Shown here: piece after piece, positions 1 through 12,428 of the stretch
How positions within the stretch are numbered: the first letter of the stretch is position 1
Layout: each line of letters begins with the position of its first letter
Source: Roseivivax isoporae LMG 25204
GTDB taxonomy: Bacteria > Pseudomonadota > Alphaproteobacteria > Rhodobacterales > Rhodobacteraceae
Assembly: GCF_000521865.1 (NCBI RefSeq)
Contig: NZ_JAME01000010.1
Span: 1-64,000 of the forward strand
Reading direction: 5' to 3'
DNA length: 64,000 nt
Made by a program: the position numbers and the translations under genes
The notes under the pieces: generated by a model
Seen by the model: only the letters and a program-made list of their open reading frames with translations
What the model was told of the DNA's origin: nothing
Databases searched by the model: none

Positions 1-469
1 CCATGTCGGCCTTGAGCAGGTTGACCCGCAACGTGACCGGCGCGCGGTCGCGCAGTGCCCCCGCCACCGCCCCGGCCCGCGCGCCGAAGGCGTCGCGGAA
101 CCGCGCGCAGAGCCAGTCGGGCAGGTCCATGGCCTCGTCCGCGCCGGGCGCGCGTCCCGCCGCCGCCTCGTCCGCGCTGAGCGGCGCGGGCGCGTGCGGG
201 GCGCCGGTGAAGCTTTCGGCCGGGTCGAGGCCCGCCTCGCGCAGGAGGCCCAGCATGCGGCCGCGGCCGGTCTCGGCCCCGCCCAGCGCGGCAGAGGACC
301 GCCAGCGGCGGAGCGCGTCGAAGACGTGGTCGCGGATCGCCGCGCGGTCGCCCGAGCCGGCGAAGCGCGCGCCGCGCGCCCACGTGGTCAGCGCGCGCTC
401 GGCCGGCTCGCCCAGCGCGATGCGGTCGAGAATCTCGGCCGCGGTGCGGATGCGGGCGGCGGGCGTCAC
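1..469 (-). CDS. RsmB/NOL1-NOP2-sun family 16S rRNA m5C methyltransferase, N-terminal part
   Basis: This gene runs off the left edge, so only about the first 156 residues are present and the methyltransferase core is outside. Translation of the minus strand from a GTG at 469 begins VTPAARIRTAAEILDRIA and continues with RFAGSGDRAAIRDHVFDALRR and LPDWLCARFRDAFG, then a TLRVNL stretch. This is the pattern of the NusB-like N-terminal domain and linker of RsmB-type rRNA cytosine methyltransferases in Rhodobacteraceae. The frame stays open past 469, so the start is a choice; the family usually begins at this 'TPAARI' block and GCGAGGG lies upstream. It is divergent from the zinc-finger gene at 574. 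The family call is from recognition; the exact cytosine target is not known. Confidence 0.75.
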   Translation of the reverse strand, partial: MTPAARIRTAAEILDRIALGEPAERALTTWARGARFAGSGDRAAIRDHVFDALRRWRSSAALGGAETGRGRMLGLLREAGLDPAESFTGAPHAPAPLSADEAAAGRAPGADEAMDLPDWLCARFRDAFGARAGAVAGALRDRAPVTLRVNLLKADM

Positions 470-573
470 GGCGTGGCCCTCGCTGGGGCGGCCTTGATCT
501 GCCGCAAGGCGGTGGCGCGCGCGGCGTGCCAGCCTCGGGCGGTCACCGCGACGGAAGGAAGGAGACACCCCCC

Positions 574-894
574 ATGGATGCCGCCACATTGACCGTGTTC
601 GAGGCGCGGATGCGCGCGCGCCGCGCAGAACTGCTGGCCACGCTCGGCACGATCGAGCGCACGCTCGACGAGCCGCCGAACCCCGATGCCGAGGACCGCG
701 CCACCGAACGCGAGGGCGACGAGGTGCTGGAGGCGCTCGCGCATGCCGACGAGGTCGAGCTGCGCGCCATCGACGCGGCGCTCGGGCGCATGGCGGACGG
801 GCGCTACGGCATGTGCCAGTCCTGCGGCGAACCCATCGGGCGCGCGCGCCTCGAGGCGGTGCCGACCGCCGCGCTCTGCCGGGACTGCGCCTGA
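574..894 (+). CDS. DksA/TraR family C4 zinc-finger protein
   Basis: This encodes a 106-residue protein of the short DksA/TraR type. The N-terminal half is a charged helical stretch (residues 1 to about 70) with an ATEREGDEVLE segment. The C-terminal half carries the zinc finger, CQSCGEPI followed by CRDC about 20 residues later. Proteins of this family bind in the secondary channel of RNA polymerase and modulate transcription initiation, often with ppGpp; whether this short form does so is inferred. The ATG at 574 is preceded by a strong AAGGAAGGAG. It is divergent from the RsmB-like gene. A small hairpin lies just after the stop. Confidence 0.85.
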   Translation: MDAATLTVFEARMRARRAELLATLGTIERTLDEPPNPDAEDRATEREGDEVLEALAHADEVELRAIDAALGRMADGRYGMCQSCGEPIGRARLEAVPTAALCRDCA

Positions 895-911
895 CGCCGG
901 GGCGCGGCCGG

Positions 912-927
912 TCCCGCCCGCGCGGGA
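912..927 (+). terminator. GC-rich hairpin after the zinc-finger gene
   Basis: TCCCGC-CCGC-GCGGGA forms a perfect 6-bp stem with a 4-base loop, 18 bases after the stop codon of the DksA-like gene. There is no T-run, so termination is only a possibility. The remaining bases to the glgE start show nothing else I can support. Confidence 0.3.
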
Positions 928-1112
928 TGGTGCTGATGTCATCCGGCCCTCCGATCGGTCGCCGCCTCCGCGCGGTCTAAGCCCCGCGCGGCGCGGATGG
1001 AAGGGCGCGCGTCGCCCCGGGGCCCGCGGACCGCCCGCCAAGAGGTGCGGGAACATGTACCGTGTCCGGCTGTTCAGGGCGTCCATTTCCACCGGCGCCG
1101 GAAGACCAGCAC

Positions 1113-3083
1113 ATGCGGACACGTGTCAGGACGAAACCCGAGGCGGCGCACGCGCTCCTGTCTCTCGCCGAACGGCGCATCGCGATCGAGGGGGTGACGC
1201 CCGAGGTCCAGGGCGGGCGCTTCGCCGCCAAGGCGGTGGCGGGTTGGCCCTTCGAGGTCGCGGCCGACATCTTTGCCGACGGGCACGAGGTGATCGGCGC
1301 GGCGGTCGTCGCGGGCAAGCGCGAGCACCGCATGACCCATCTCGGCAACGACCGCTGGCAGGCGGTCCTGCGTCTCGCGGAGCCGGGCCCCGCACGGTTC
1401 GGCATCATCGCCTGGCGCGACCTCTGGGGCACCTGGGCGCGGGACGCGCGCAAGAAGCGCGACGCCGGCCAGGACCTGCGGGTCGAGCTGGTCGAGGCGG
1501 TGCAGCTCCTGTCGCGGGCGCAGGGCGGGCGCCGCTACGACCGGGCGCTCGCGCGTCTTGCCAAGGCGGCCGAGGCCGGCGACGCGGGGCCCCTTCTGGA
1601 TCCGGAGACCGACGCGCTGATGGCCGAGATCGGGCCGCGGGCGAACCTCTCCGACCTCGGGCGCGAGGTGCCGGTCTGGGTCGACCGCGAGCGGGCGGCG
1701 TTCTCGGCCTGGTACGAGCTCTTTCCGCGCTCGATGGGGCCCGGCGACCGGCACGGCACGTTCCGCGACGTGATAGGTCACCTCGACTACGTGGCCGACC
1801 TGGGCTTCGACGTCCTCTACTTCCCGCCGATCCACCCGATCGGGACGACGAACCGCAAGGGGCGCAACAATGCCCTGCGCGCCGAACCCGGCGACGTGGG
1901 GTCGCCCTATGCCATCGGCTCGCCCGAGGGCGGCATGGACGCGGTGCATCCCGACCTCGGCACGATCGAGGATTTCGACGCGCTGGTCGCCGCCGCCGCC
2001 CAGCGCGGGATCGAGGTCGCCCTCGACATCGCGCTCAACGCCTCGCCAGACCATCCGTGGATCGCGGAGCATCCCGACTGGTTCGAGCGCCGCCCCGACG
2101 GGACGATCAAGTACGCCGAGAACCCGCCGAAGAAATACGAGGACATCGTCAACTTCCGCTACTACCGCGAGGACGGCACGCCCAACGCGCCGTTCTGGGA
2201 GGCGGTGCGCGACCTCTTCCTGTTCTGGGCGGGACACGGCGTCCTGTGCTTCCGCGTCGACAACCCGCACACCAAGCCCTTTCCGTTCTGGGAATGGGTC
2301 ATCGCCGAGGTGCGCGCGCAGCATCCCGGCACGATCTTCCTCTCCGAGGCGTTCACCCGGCCCAAGGTGATGAAGCGGCTCGCGAAGGTGGGCTTCAACC
2401 AGAGCTACACCTACTACACCTGGCGCAACACCAAGGACGAGCTGACCGAGTACCTGACCGAGCTCACCACCGGGGGCTGCCGCGACTTCATGCGGCCGAA
2501 CTTCTTCGTCAACACGCCCGACATCAACCCGGTCTTCCTGCAATATGCGGGGCGGCCCGGCTTCCGCACGCGGCTCCTCATGGCGGCGACGCTGTCGGGC
2601 AATTACGGCATGTATTCCGGGTTCGAGCTCTGCGAGAGCGCGCCCCTGCCCGGCAGGGAGGAATACCTCGATTCCGAGAAGTACCAGCTGCGCCGGCGCG
2701 ACTGGGATGCCCCGGGCCACATCAAGGACGACATCCGGCTGGTGAACCGGCTGCGGGCCGCGAACCCAGCGCTGCGCGACTTCCTAAACCTGCGCTTCTT
2801 CGAGGCGCACGACCCGCGCGTGCTCTATTACGGCCGCTTCGACGCCGAGACGCGCAACTACCTGCTGTTCCACGTGCTCCTCGACCCGTTCGAGCCGGCG
2901 GAATTCGGCTTCGAGGTCCCGCTGTGGGAATTCGACCTGCCCGATGACGGGTCGATCGAGGTCGAGGACGCGATCCACGGCAACAGGTTCACCTGGCACG
3001 GCAAGAACCACAGCCTCGGGCTCGATCCGCAGGACCGCCCCTATGCCATCTGGAAGCTGGTTCCCCCGGGAGGTGCGGCATGA
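1113..3083 (+). CDS. glgE: GlgE, alpha-1,4-glucan:maltose-1-phosphate maltosyltransferase
   Basis: GlgE transfers maltosyl units from maltose 1-phosphate to the non-reducing end of alpha-1,4-glucan in the cytosol. The 656-residue product fits the family length. An N-terminal beta-rich domain (about 1-120) and a helical insert precede a GH13 barrel. The nucleophile Asp lies in FRVDNPHTKPFPFWEWV, the acid/base Glu in LSEAFTRPKVM, and the substrate-binding YFPPIHPIG block is present. The ATG at 1113 was chosen because the protein aligns from there (MRTRVRTKPEAAH); GGAAG is upstream. It is the first gene of a six-gene operon and overlaps treS by 4 bases. The neighbouring maltokinase fusion would supply its donor substrate. 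Confidence 0.93.
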   Translation: MRTRVRTKPEAAHALLSLAERRIAIEGVTPEVQGGRFAAKAVAGWPFEVAADIFADGHEVIGAAVVAGKREHRMTHLGNDRWQAVLRLAEPGPARFGIIAWRDLWGTWARDARKKRDAGQDLRVELVEAVQLLSRAQGGRRYDRALARLAKAAEAGDAGPLLDPETDALMAEIGPRANLSDLGREVPVWVDRERAAFSAWYELFPRSMGPGDRHGTFRDVIGHLDYVADLGFDVLYFPPIHPIGTTNRKGRNNALRAEPGDVGSPYAIGSPEGGMDAVHPDLGTIEDFDALVAAAAQRGIEVALDIALNASPDHPWIAEHPDWFERRPDGTIKYAENPPKKYEDIVNFRYYREDGTPNAPFWEAVRDLFLFWAGHGVLCFRVDNPHTKPFPFWEWVIAEVRAQHPGTIFLSEAFTRPKVMKRLAKVGFNQSYTYYTWRNTKDELTEYLTELTTGGCRDFMRPNFFVNTPDINPVFLQYAGRPGFRTRLLMAATLSGNYGMYSGFELCESAPLPGREEYLDSEKYQLRRRDWDAPGHIKDDIRLVNRLRAANPALRDFLNLRFFEAHDPRVLYYGRFDAETRNYLLFHVLLDPFEPAEFGFEVPLWEFDLPDDGSIEVEDAIHGNRFTWHGKNHSLGLDPQDRPYAIWKLVPPGGAA

Positions 3084-6000
3084 GCATCGTGGAACGCCGC
3101 CTCGCCGAGGCGATGGACGACAACCCGCGGCTCGACTGGTACAAGGACGCGGTCATCTACCAGTTGCACGTCAAGGCCTTCCAGGATTCGAACGGCGACG
3201 GCGTCGGCGACTTCGCGGGCCTGATGCAGCGGCTCGACCACGTGCAGGAGCTGGGCGCGACCGCTATCTGGCTGCTGCCGTTCTACCCCTCGCCGCTGCG
3301 CGACGACGGCTACGACATCGCCGAGTACAAGGCGATCAACCCGTCCTACGGCAGCATGGAGGATTTCGAGGCGCTGGTGACCGAGGCGCACCGCCGCGGC
3401 CTCCGCGTGATCACCGAGCTCGTCATCAACCACACGAGCGACCAGCACGCCTGGTTCCAGCGCGCGCGCCACGCGCCGAAAGGCAGCCCGGAGCGGGATT
3501 TCTACGTCTGGTCCGACGACGACCAGAAGTGGATGGACCGCACGCGCATCATCTTCAACGACACCGAGACGTCGAACTGGACGTGGGATCCGGTGGCCGA
3601 GCAGTTCTACTGGCACCGCTTCTTCGGACACCAGCCGGACCTGAACTTCGACAACCCCGCCGTGCTCGACGCGGTGCTCGACGTCATGCATTTCTGGCTG
3701 GACAAGGGCGTGGACGGGCTCCGGCTCGACGCGATCCCCTATCTCGTGGAGCGGGACGGCACCAGCAACGAGAACCTGCCCGAGACCCACGACGTCCTGA
3801 AGGCGATCCGCGCCGATCTCGACCGGCACTACGACGACCGGATGCTGCTCGCCGAGGCGAACCAGTGGCCCGAGGACACCCGCCCCTATTTCGGCGAGGG
3901 CGACGAGTGCCACATGGGTTTCCATTTCCCGCTCATGCCGCGGATGTACATGAGCGTGGCGCAGGAGGACCGCTACCCGATCACCGACATCATCCGGCAG
4001 ACGCCCGAGATTCCGCCGGACTGCCAGTGGGCGATCTTCCTGCGCAACCACGACGAGCTGACGCTCGAGATGGTGACGGACCGCGAGCGGGACTACCTGT
4101 GGGACGTCTACGCCTCGGACCGGCGGGCGCGGATCAACATGGGGATCCGTCGCCGGCTCGCGCCGCTGCTGCAGAACGACCGCCGCAAGATCGAGCTGCT
4201 GAACTCGCTTCTGCTGTCCATGCCGGGCACGCCCATCGTCTATTACGGCGACGAGATCGGCATGGGCGACAACTACTACCTCGGCGACCGCGACGGGGTC
4301 CGCACGCCGATGCAGTGGACCGCCGACCGCAATGCGGGGTTCAGCCGCGCGAACCCGCAGGCGCTCTACCTGCCGACGATCCAGGACCCGATCCACGGTT
4401 TTCAGGCGGTGAACGTCGAGGCGCAGTCGGCCTCGCCCACCTCGCTGCTGAACTGGATGCGGCGGATGATCGGCGTGCGCCGCCGGCACGACGTGTTCGG
4501 CCGCGGCGCGATCGAGCTGCTCTACCCGCGGAACCGCAAGGTGCTGGCCTATCTCCGGCGCACCGGCACCGAGACGGTGCTCTGCGTCGCGAATCTGTCG
4601 CGGCAGGCGCAGGCGGCCGAGATCGACCTGTCGCCCTTCGAGGGCTGCGTGCCGGTCGAGCTGACCGGGCAGTCGCCGTTCCCGCCGATCGGCCGGCTTC
4701 CGTACCTGCTGACCATGCCGGCCTACGGCTTCTACTGGTTCGTGCTGGCCGATGCTGGCGAGGCGCCGTCCTGGCACGCGCCGATGGCGCAGACGCTTCC
4801 GGACTTCATCACGCTGACCTCGCGTGACGGCACGCTGTCCTCGGCGCTGTCGGACCGTGCCGCGCCGGCCTTCGCCCGAGAGACGCTCGCGGACTACCTG
4901 CCGCTCCAGCGCTGGTTCGGGGCCAAGGGATCGCGGATCGAGTCCGTGAAGCTGACGCGGCTGGCCGAGATGGGCGACGGGCGGCACCTTCTGTCGGTGG
5001 CCGACGTCGCCCTGCCCGGCGGCGTGACGCACCGCTACTTCCTGCCGCTTTCGGCGATCTGGGGCGAGGATGCGCTGACCATCGGTCCGCGACTGCCCGC
5101 GACCCTCGCCAAGCTGCGCCGCGCGAGCCGCGTGGGCGCCGTGGTCGACGGCGTCGTGGACGAGGAGATGGCGCATGCGCTCCTCGACGCGCTGATGGCC
5201 GGAGAGGAGCTGCCGGCGGGTGACGGCGTCGTGCGCTTCTCGCGGTCCGCGCAGCTTGCCGACCTGGCCGCAGGCGTTGGCGAGGCGCGGCTTCTGTCCA
5301 CCGAGCAGTCGAACGCGTCCATCGCCTTCGGCGCGGACCTGATCCTCAAGCTCTACCGCCGCCTGCGGCCGGGGGTTCAGCCCGACATCGAGGTCGCGCG
5401 CTTCCTGACCGAGGAGACGGCGTTCACGGCGAGCCCCGCGCTTCTCGGCACGATCGACTGGATCGGCGCGGACGGCACGGTGGCGACGCTCGGGGCCGCG
5501 TCGGCCTTCGTGCGCAACCAGGGCGATGCGTGGACGCACCTGACGGGCGGGCTCGAGCGCGAGTTCGAACTGCGCGACATCGGCGAGGGAGAGGACGACG
5601 CGCCTGCCGTGCTGGGCAACGGCGTGCTGCGGCTCGGCGACGTGCTGGGCCGCAGGACGGCCGAGATGCACCGCGCGCTGGCAAGCGGCCCCGAGGGCGG
5701 CGCGTTCGGCACCGAACCGCTCGGGCCCGACGACGTGGCGACGATCGTCGCGGACGCGCGGCGCGAGGTCGCCGCGGCGCTCGACCGGCTCGGGGCGGAG
5801 CGCGCGCATCTGGACGAGGACGTCGCCGCGCTGGCCGACGAGGTGCTGGGCGCGCGCGACGTGCTCGATTCGCGGCTCGGGGCCGTCTGTCACGCGCGCC
5901 CCTCGGGCCGGCGCTGCCGCATCCACGGCGACTACCACCTGGGCCAGGTGCTGGTGGTCGAGGCGGACGTCAACATCATCGACTTCGAGGGCGAACCGAC

Positions 6001-6372
6001 CCGAACGCTCGAGGAGCGCCAGCAGAAGGCCTCGCCTCTGCGCGACGTGGCGGGCATGCTGCGCAGCTTCGACTACGCGCTCTGGTCCACGGTGCGCCGG
6101 CGCCTCGAGATGGGCGCCGATGCCGACCGGGCGCTCGCGGGCGTTCCCGAATGGCGCGGCCAGATGCAATCGGCGTTCCTCGACAGCTACCGCGCCGGCA
6201 TGGACGGCGCGGCCCTGCATCCCGACGACCCGGCATTCGAACGGGCGCTGCTCGACACCTTCCTCGTGCAGAAGGCCGCCTACGAGATCGGCTACGAGAT
6301 GGCGCTGCGCCCGTCCTGGACCGACATTCCGCTGCGCGGCCTTCTCGCGCTCATCGACGGCTGGAGAGAAAC

Positions 6373-6376
<4 letters not shown>
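3080..6376 (+). CDS. treS: Trehalose synthase fused to maltokinase (TreS-Mak)
   Basis: The 1098-residue protein joins two enzymes. Residues 1 to about 550 are a GH13 trehalose synthase that interconverts trehalose and maltose, with the nucleophile in [15 protein letters not shown], the acid/base Glu in [11 protein letters not shown] and the conserved NHDELTLEM. Residues about 580-1098 are a maltokinase that makes maltose 1-phosphate with ATP, with LQRWFGAKG, the catalytic-loop-like [11 protein letters not shown] and NIIDFEGEP. Fusion of the two is a known arrangement and places the GlgE donor pathway in one polypeptide. ATGA overlaps glgE at the 5' end and GTGA overlaps glgB at the 3' end, so translational coupling is likely. 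Confidence 0.94.
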
Positions 6377-8589
<2,213 letters not shown>

Positions 8590-8596
8590 GCCAAAA

Positions 8597-10696
8597 ATGA
8601 TCGCAGCGCCCGCCGTGCCGAAACGGCGCATCCTGACCGGATCCGACGTGCCTCTCGGGGCGACGTGGGACGGGTCGGGCACGAACTTCGCGCTGTTCTC
8701 GGCGCACGCGGAAAAGGTCGAGCTGTGCCTTTTCGACGACCGCGGCCGCCGCGAGGTCGAGCGCGTCACCCTGCCCGAGTTCACTCACCAGGTCTGGCAC
8801 GGCTATCTGCCCGACGTGCGGCCCGGCCAGCTCTACGGCTACCGCGTGCACGGGCCCTATGCGCCCGAGGCCGGCCACCGCTTCAATCCCAACAAGCTGC
8901 TGCTCGACCCTTACGCGCTGCAGCACCATGGCAGCCTGCGCTGGCACGACGCGATCTTCGGCTACCGGATCGGGCACCAGAACGGCGACCTGTCGTTCAG
9001 CCGGCGCGACAGCGCGTTCGTGATGCCGAAATGCGTGGTGGTGGACCCCGCCCACACCTGGGGCGCCTATGTGCGCCCGCAGGTCCCGTGGGAACGCACG
9101 CTGGTCTACGAGGCGCATGTGGGCGGCATGACGATGGGCCACGAGGGCATCGACCCGCGCCTGCGCGGCACCTTCGAGGCGCTGGCCGACCCGCGGGTGA
9201 TCGAGCACCTGGTCGACCTGGGCGTGACCTCGGTCGAACTGCTGCCGGTGCAGGCCTTCTACGACGAGGGCCACCTGACCGACCGCGGGCTGGTGAACTG
9301 GTGGGGCTACTCGACGCTCGGCTTCTTCGCGCCGGCGCCGCGCTACCTGACGCAGTCGGGCGGCATCCAGGAGTTCAAGCTGATGGTCCGCCGGCTGCAC
9401 GAGGCCGGGCTCGAGGTCATCATGGACGTGGTCTACAACCACACCGCCGAAGGGTCGGAACTGGGCCCCACCCTGTCCTTCCGCGGCATCGACAACGCGA
9501 GCTACTACACGCTCGCCGATGATCCGCGCTACTACTTCGACACCACCGGGTGCGGCAACTCGCTGAACCTGCGGCAGAGCCGGGTGCTGCAGCTCGTGAT
9601 GGATTCGCTGCGCTACTGGGTCGAGGAATGCCACGTGGACGGGTTCCGCTTCGACCTCGCCAGCACGCTCGGCCGCGACCGCGACCATTATTCCGAGCAC
9701 GCGATCTTCCTAGAGGCAGTGCGGCAGGACCCGGTCCTGAACGGCGTGAAGCTGATCGCGGAACCCTGGGACACCGGGCCGAACGGCTACCAGCTGGGCA
9801 ACTTCCCGCCCGCCTGGGCCGAGTGGAACGATCGGTACCGCGACAGCGCGCGCGCCTACTGGAAGGGCGACGCGGGCACCATGCGGACGCTGTCGGGAGG
9901 GCTGCTCGGGTCGGCCGACACCTTTGCCCATGACGGGCGCAGGCCCTGGGCGAGCGTGAACTTCATCACCGCGCATGACGGCTTCACGCTCATGGACCTC
10001 GTGTCCTACAACGACAAGCACAACGAGGAGAACGGCGAGGACAACCGCGACGGCCACAGCCACAACCTGAGCTGGAACTGCGGCGCGGAAGGTCCGACCG
10101 ACGATCCCCAGGTGCTGGCGCTGCGCGACCGCCAGCGGCGCAACCTGATGGCGACGCTGCTGCTGAGCCAGGGCACGCCGATGATCCTGATGGGCGACGA
10201 GCGCGGGCGCACGCAGAACGGCAACAACAACACCTACTGCCAGCCCGGCGAGATCAACTGGATGGACTGGGTGCCCGGGGACCGCGACCTGGAGTTCGAG
10301 GCCTTCGTGAAGGGTCTGATCGCGCTCCGCGCGTCCGAATCCCTGTTCCTCGCCGGCCGGTTCCTGCATGCGGGACCCGATGCGCGGGCGGGCCGCTATG
10401 CCCGCTGGCTGAGGCCCGAAGGCGACGAGATGTCGCCCGAGCACTGGGAGAACGGCGAGAACCGCGCGACGGGTCTCCTGCTGCACGAGACCGGCACGCA
10501 TCTCCTGATCGCGATGAACGCGAGCGACACGGACCTGATATTCCGCCTGCCCGAGGTCGACACTCCCGGCTGGCAGCTGCTGCTCGACACCGCAGAGGGG
10601 TACGTCGACGCAGAGGGCGGGCGGGTCTACGAGGGTGCCGAGGTGCCGCTGCCCGGTCGCGCGCTCCTGCTGCTGAAGGCGCCGCCCCATGGCTGA
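8597..10696 (+). CDS. glgX: Glycogen debranching enzyme GlgX
   Basis: GlgX hydrolyses alpha-1,6 branch linkages of limit glycogen, giving linear malto-oligosaccharides that TreY can use. The 699-residue product carries a CBM48 domain at the N terminus ([20 protein letters not shown]), the GH13 motifs [13 protein letters not shown] and [19 protein letters not shown], and the isoamylase-type block [20 protein letters not shown]. The ATG at 8597 is 7 bases after glgB. It overlaps treZ by 8 bases. This family also includes TreX; the two are hard to separate by eye, and the operon position beside treZ-treY fits either name. Confidence 0.93.
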   Translation: MIAAPAVPKRRILTGSDVPLGATWDGSGTNFALFSAHAEKVELCLFDDRGRREVERVTLPEFTHQVWHGYLPDVRPGQLYGYRVHGPYAPEAGHRFNPNKLLLDPYALQHHGSLRWHDAIFGYRIGHQNGDLSFSRRDSAFVMPKCVVVDPAHTWGAYVRPQVPWERTLVYEAHVGGMTMGHEGIDPRLRGTFEALADPRVIEHLVDLGVTSVELLPVQAFYDEGHLTDRGLVNWWGYSTLGFFAPAPRYLTQSGGIQEFKLMVRRLHEAGLEVIMDVVYNHTAEGSELGPTLSFRGIDNASYYTLADDPRYYFDTTGCGNSLNLRQSRVLQLVMDSLRYWVEECHVDGFRFDLASTLGRDRDHYSEHAIFLEAVRQDPVLNGVKLIAEPWDTGPNGYQLGNFPPAWAEWNDRYRDSARAYWKGDAGTMRTLSGGLLGSADTFAHDGRRPWASVNFITAHDGFTLMDLVSYNDKHNEENGEDNRDGHSHNLSWNCGAEGPTDDPQVLALRDRQRRNLMATLLLSQGTPMILMGDERGRTQNGNNNTYCQPGEINWMDWVPGDRDLEFEAFVKGLIALRASESLFLAGRFLHAGPDARAGRYARWLRPEGDEMSPEHWENGENRATGLLLHETGTHLLIAMNASDTDLIFRLPEVDTPGWQLLLDTAEGYVDAEGGRVYEGAEVPLPGRALLLLKAPPHG

Positions 10697-12428
10697 GGGC
10701 ACCTATACCTGGGGCGCCGTGCCGGTCGCGGACGGCGAATGGGCGTTCCGCCTCTGGGCGCCGTCCTGCGACCGCGTGACCCTGCGCCTCGAGGACCGCG
10801 ACATCGGGATGCTGCGCGACGCGCGCGGCTGGCACGTGGCGCGGCAGGCGGCTACGGAGGGCATGACCTACGGCTTCGTCCTGCCCGACGGGCTGGTGGT
10901 GCCCGACCCCGCGAGCCGCAGGCAGTCGGGCGACGTGCACGCGCCCTCGGTCCTGACGGCGCCGCGCGCGGCGCCGTTCTGGCGCGGCCGGCCCTGGGAA
11001 GAGGCGGTGATCTACGAGCTGCACGTGGGCACGTTCACCGAGGACGGCACGTTCCGGGCCGCCATGGAGGACCTGCCGCGGCTCGCGGGGCTCGGCATCA
11101 CGGCGGTCGAGATCATGCCCGTCGCACAGTTCGGCGGCGACCGTGGCTGGGGCTATGACGGGGTCCTGCCCTACGCGCCCCACCCGGCCTACGGCACCCC
11201 GCAGGACCTGGCCGACTTCGTGGCGGCCGCCCATGCGGCGGGCATGATGGTGCTGCTCGACGTGGTCTACAATCATTTCGGGCCGGACGGGAACTACATC
11301 GGCGCCTATGCCGCCGACTTCTTCGACCCAAACCGGCACACACCCTGGGGCGCGGGCATCGACTACGCGCGGCCAGAGGTGCGGCGCTTCTTCATCGAGA
11401 ACGCCTATTACTGGCTGGCGGAGTTCGGCTTCGACGGGCTCCGGCTCGACGCGGTGGACCAGATCGTCGATCCGACCGAGCCCGAACTGCTGGTAGAGCT
11501 GGCGCAGGAACTTCGCACGCGCCTGCCCGACCGGCCGGTGCACCTGACGACCGAGGACAACCGAAACGTCACCCACCTTCACGAGCGCGGCGCGCACGGC
11601 GAGGTCCTGCGCCACACCGCCGAGTGGAACGACGACTTCCACAATGCCGCGCACGTTCTGCTGACCGGCGAGACCGAGGGCTACTACGCCGATTTCGCCG
11701 ACGAACCGACACGGCACCTGGCCCGCGCGCTGGCCGAGGGGTTCGCGTTCCAGGGCGAATCCGGCCGCGGCGCGCCGTCGGGCCACCTGCCGCCGGCCGC
11801 CTTCGTGGATTTCCTGCAGAACCACGACCAGACCGGCAACCGCGCCCTTGGCGAACGGCTGGCGGCGCTGGCCGATCCCGCGGCGGTCGACGCGATGACG
11901 GCGGTGCACCTGCTGTCGCCGCACATCCCGCTGATCTTCATGGGCGAGGAATACGGCGAGACGCGGCCGTTCCTGTTCTTCGCGGGGTTCGGCGGCGCGC
12001 TCGGCGACGCGGTGCGCGAGGGACGCCGGTCCGAGTTCGCGGACTTCGCGGGCTTTTCCGGCGGGCCCGGGGACGTGCCCGACCCGGTCGATCCCGCGAC
12101 GCGCGACCGCTCGCGGCTCGACCGGGCGCTGATGGCGTCCGAGGCGGGCCGCGCGCACATGGACCGGGTCCGCGGGCTTCTTGCGCTGCGCGGGCGCCAC
12201 GTGACGCCGAGGCTCGAACGCGCGGGCGCGCGGTCCGGCCGCGTCCTGCTGGCCGAACGCGGCGCGCTCGCCATCGACTGGCGCCTCGACGGCGCGACGC
12301 TGCGGCTGCGCGCGCGCTTCGGCCCCGACGCCCCGCCCCTGCCCGAGGCCGCGGGCGCCGAGATCCACCGCAGCGGCCCGGACGACGCGCCCTGCCTCGC
12401 CATCCATCACATCGAGATGCACGCATGA
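10689..12428 (+). CDS. treZ: Malto-oligosyltrehalose trehalohydrolase TreZ
   Basis: TreZ releases free trehalose from malto-oligosyltrehalose. The 579-residue protein starts with a short beta domain ([17 protein letters not shown]), followed by a GH13 barrel with [11 protein letters not shown], the nucleophile block [12 protein letters not shown], the acid/base region LTTEDNRN and [17 protein letters not shown]. Length and order match the family. It overlaps both neighbours: 8 bases with glgX and 4 bases with treY. TreZ works directly on the TreY product, so the gene order follows the pathway. Confidence 0.94.
   Translation: MAEGTYTWGAVPVADGEWAFRLWAPSCDRVTLRLEDRDIGMLRDARGWHVARQAATEGMTYGFVLPDGLVVPDPASRRQSGDVHAPSVLTAPRAAPFWRGRPWEEAVIYELHVGTFTEDGTFRAAMEDLPRLAGLGITAVEIMPVAQFGGDRGWGYDGVLPYAPHPAYGTPQDLADFVAAAHAAGMMVLLDVVYNHFGPDGNYIGAYAADFFDPNRHTPWGAGIDYARPEVRRFFIENAYYWLAEFGFDGLRLDAVDQIVDPTEPELLVELAQELRTRLPDRPVHLTTEDNRNVTHLHERGAHGEVLRHTAEWNDDFHNAAHVLLTGETEGYYADFADEPTRHLARALAEGFAFQGESGRGAPSGHLPPAAFVDFLQNHDQTGNRALGERLAALADPAAVDAMTAVHLLSPHIPLIFMGEEYGETRPFLFFAGFGGALGDAVREGRRSEFADFAGFSGGPGDVPDPVDPATRDRSRLDRALMASEAGRAHMDRVRGLLALRGRHVTPRLERAGARSGRVLLAERGALAIDWRLDGATLRLRARFGPDAPPLPEAAGAEIHRSGPDDAPCLAIHHIEMHA

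Noticed and set aside
3-497. Open plus-strand frame at the left edge, 164 residues, rich in Arg, Ala and Ser
   Set aside because: The minus strand encodes a recognisable RsmB-type N terminus over the same bases; the plus frame has composition typical of an antisense shadow.
3041-6220. Minus-strand open frame of 1059 residues
   Set aside because: It is antisense to treS-mak, whose motifs are all intact; residue use is His/Arg/Val-rich and no family is visible.
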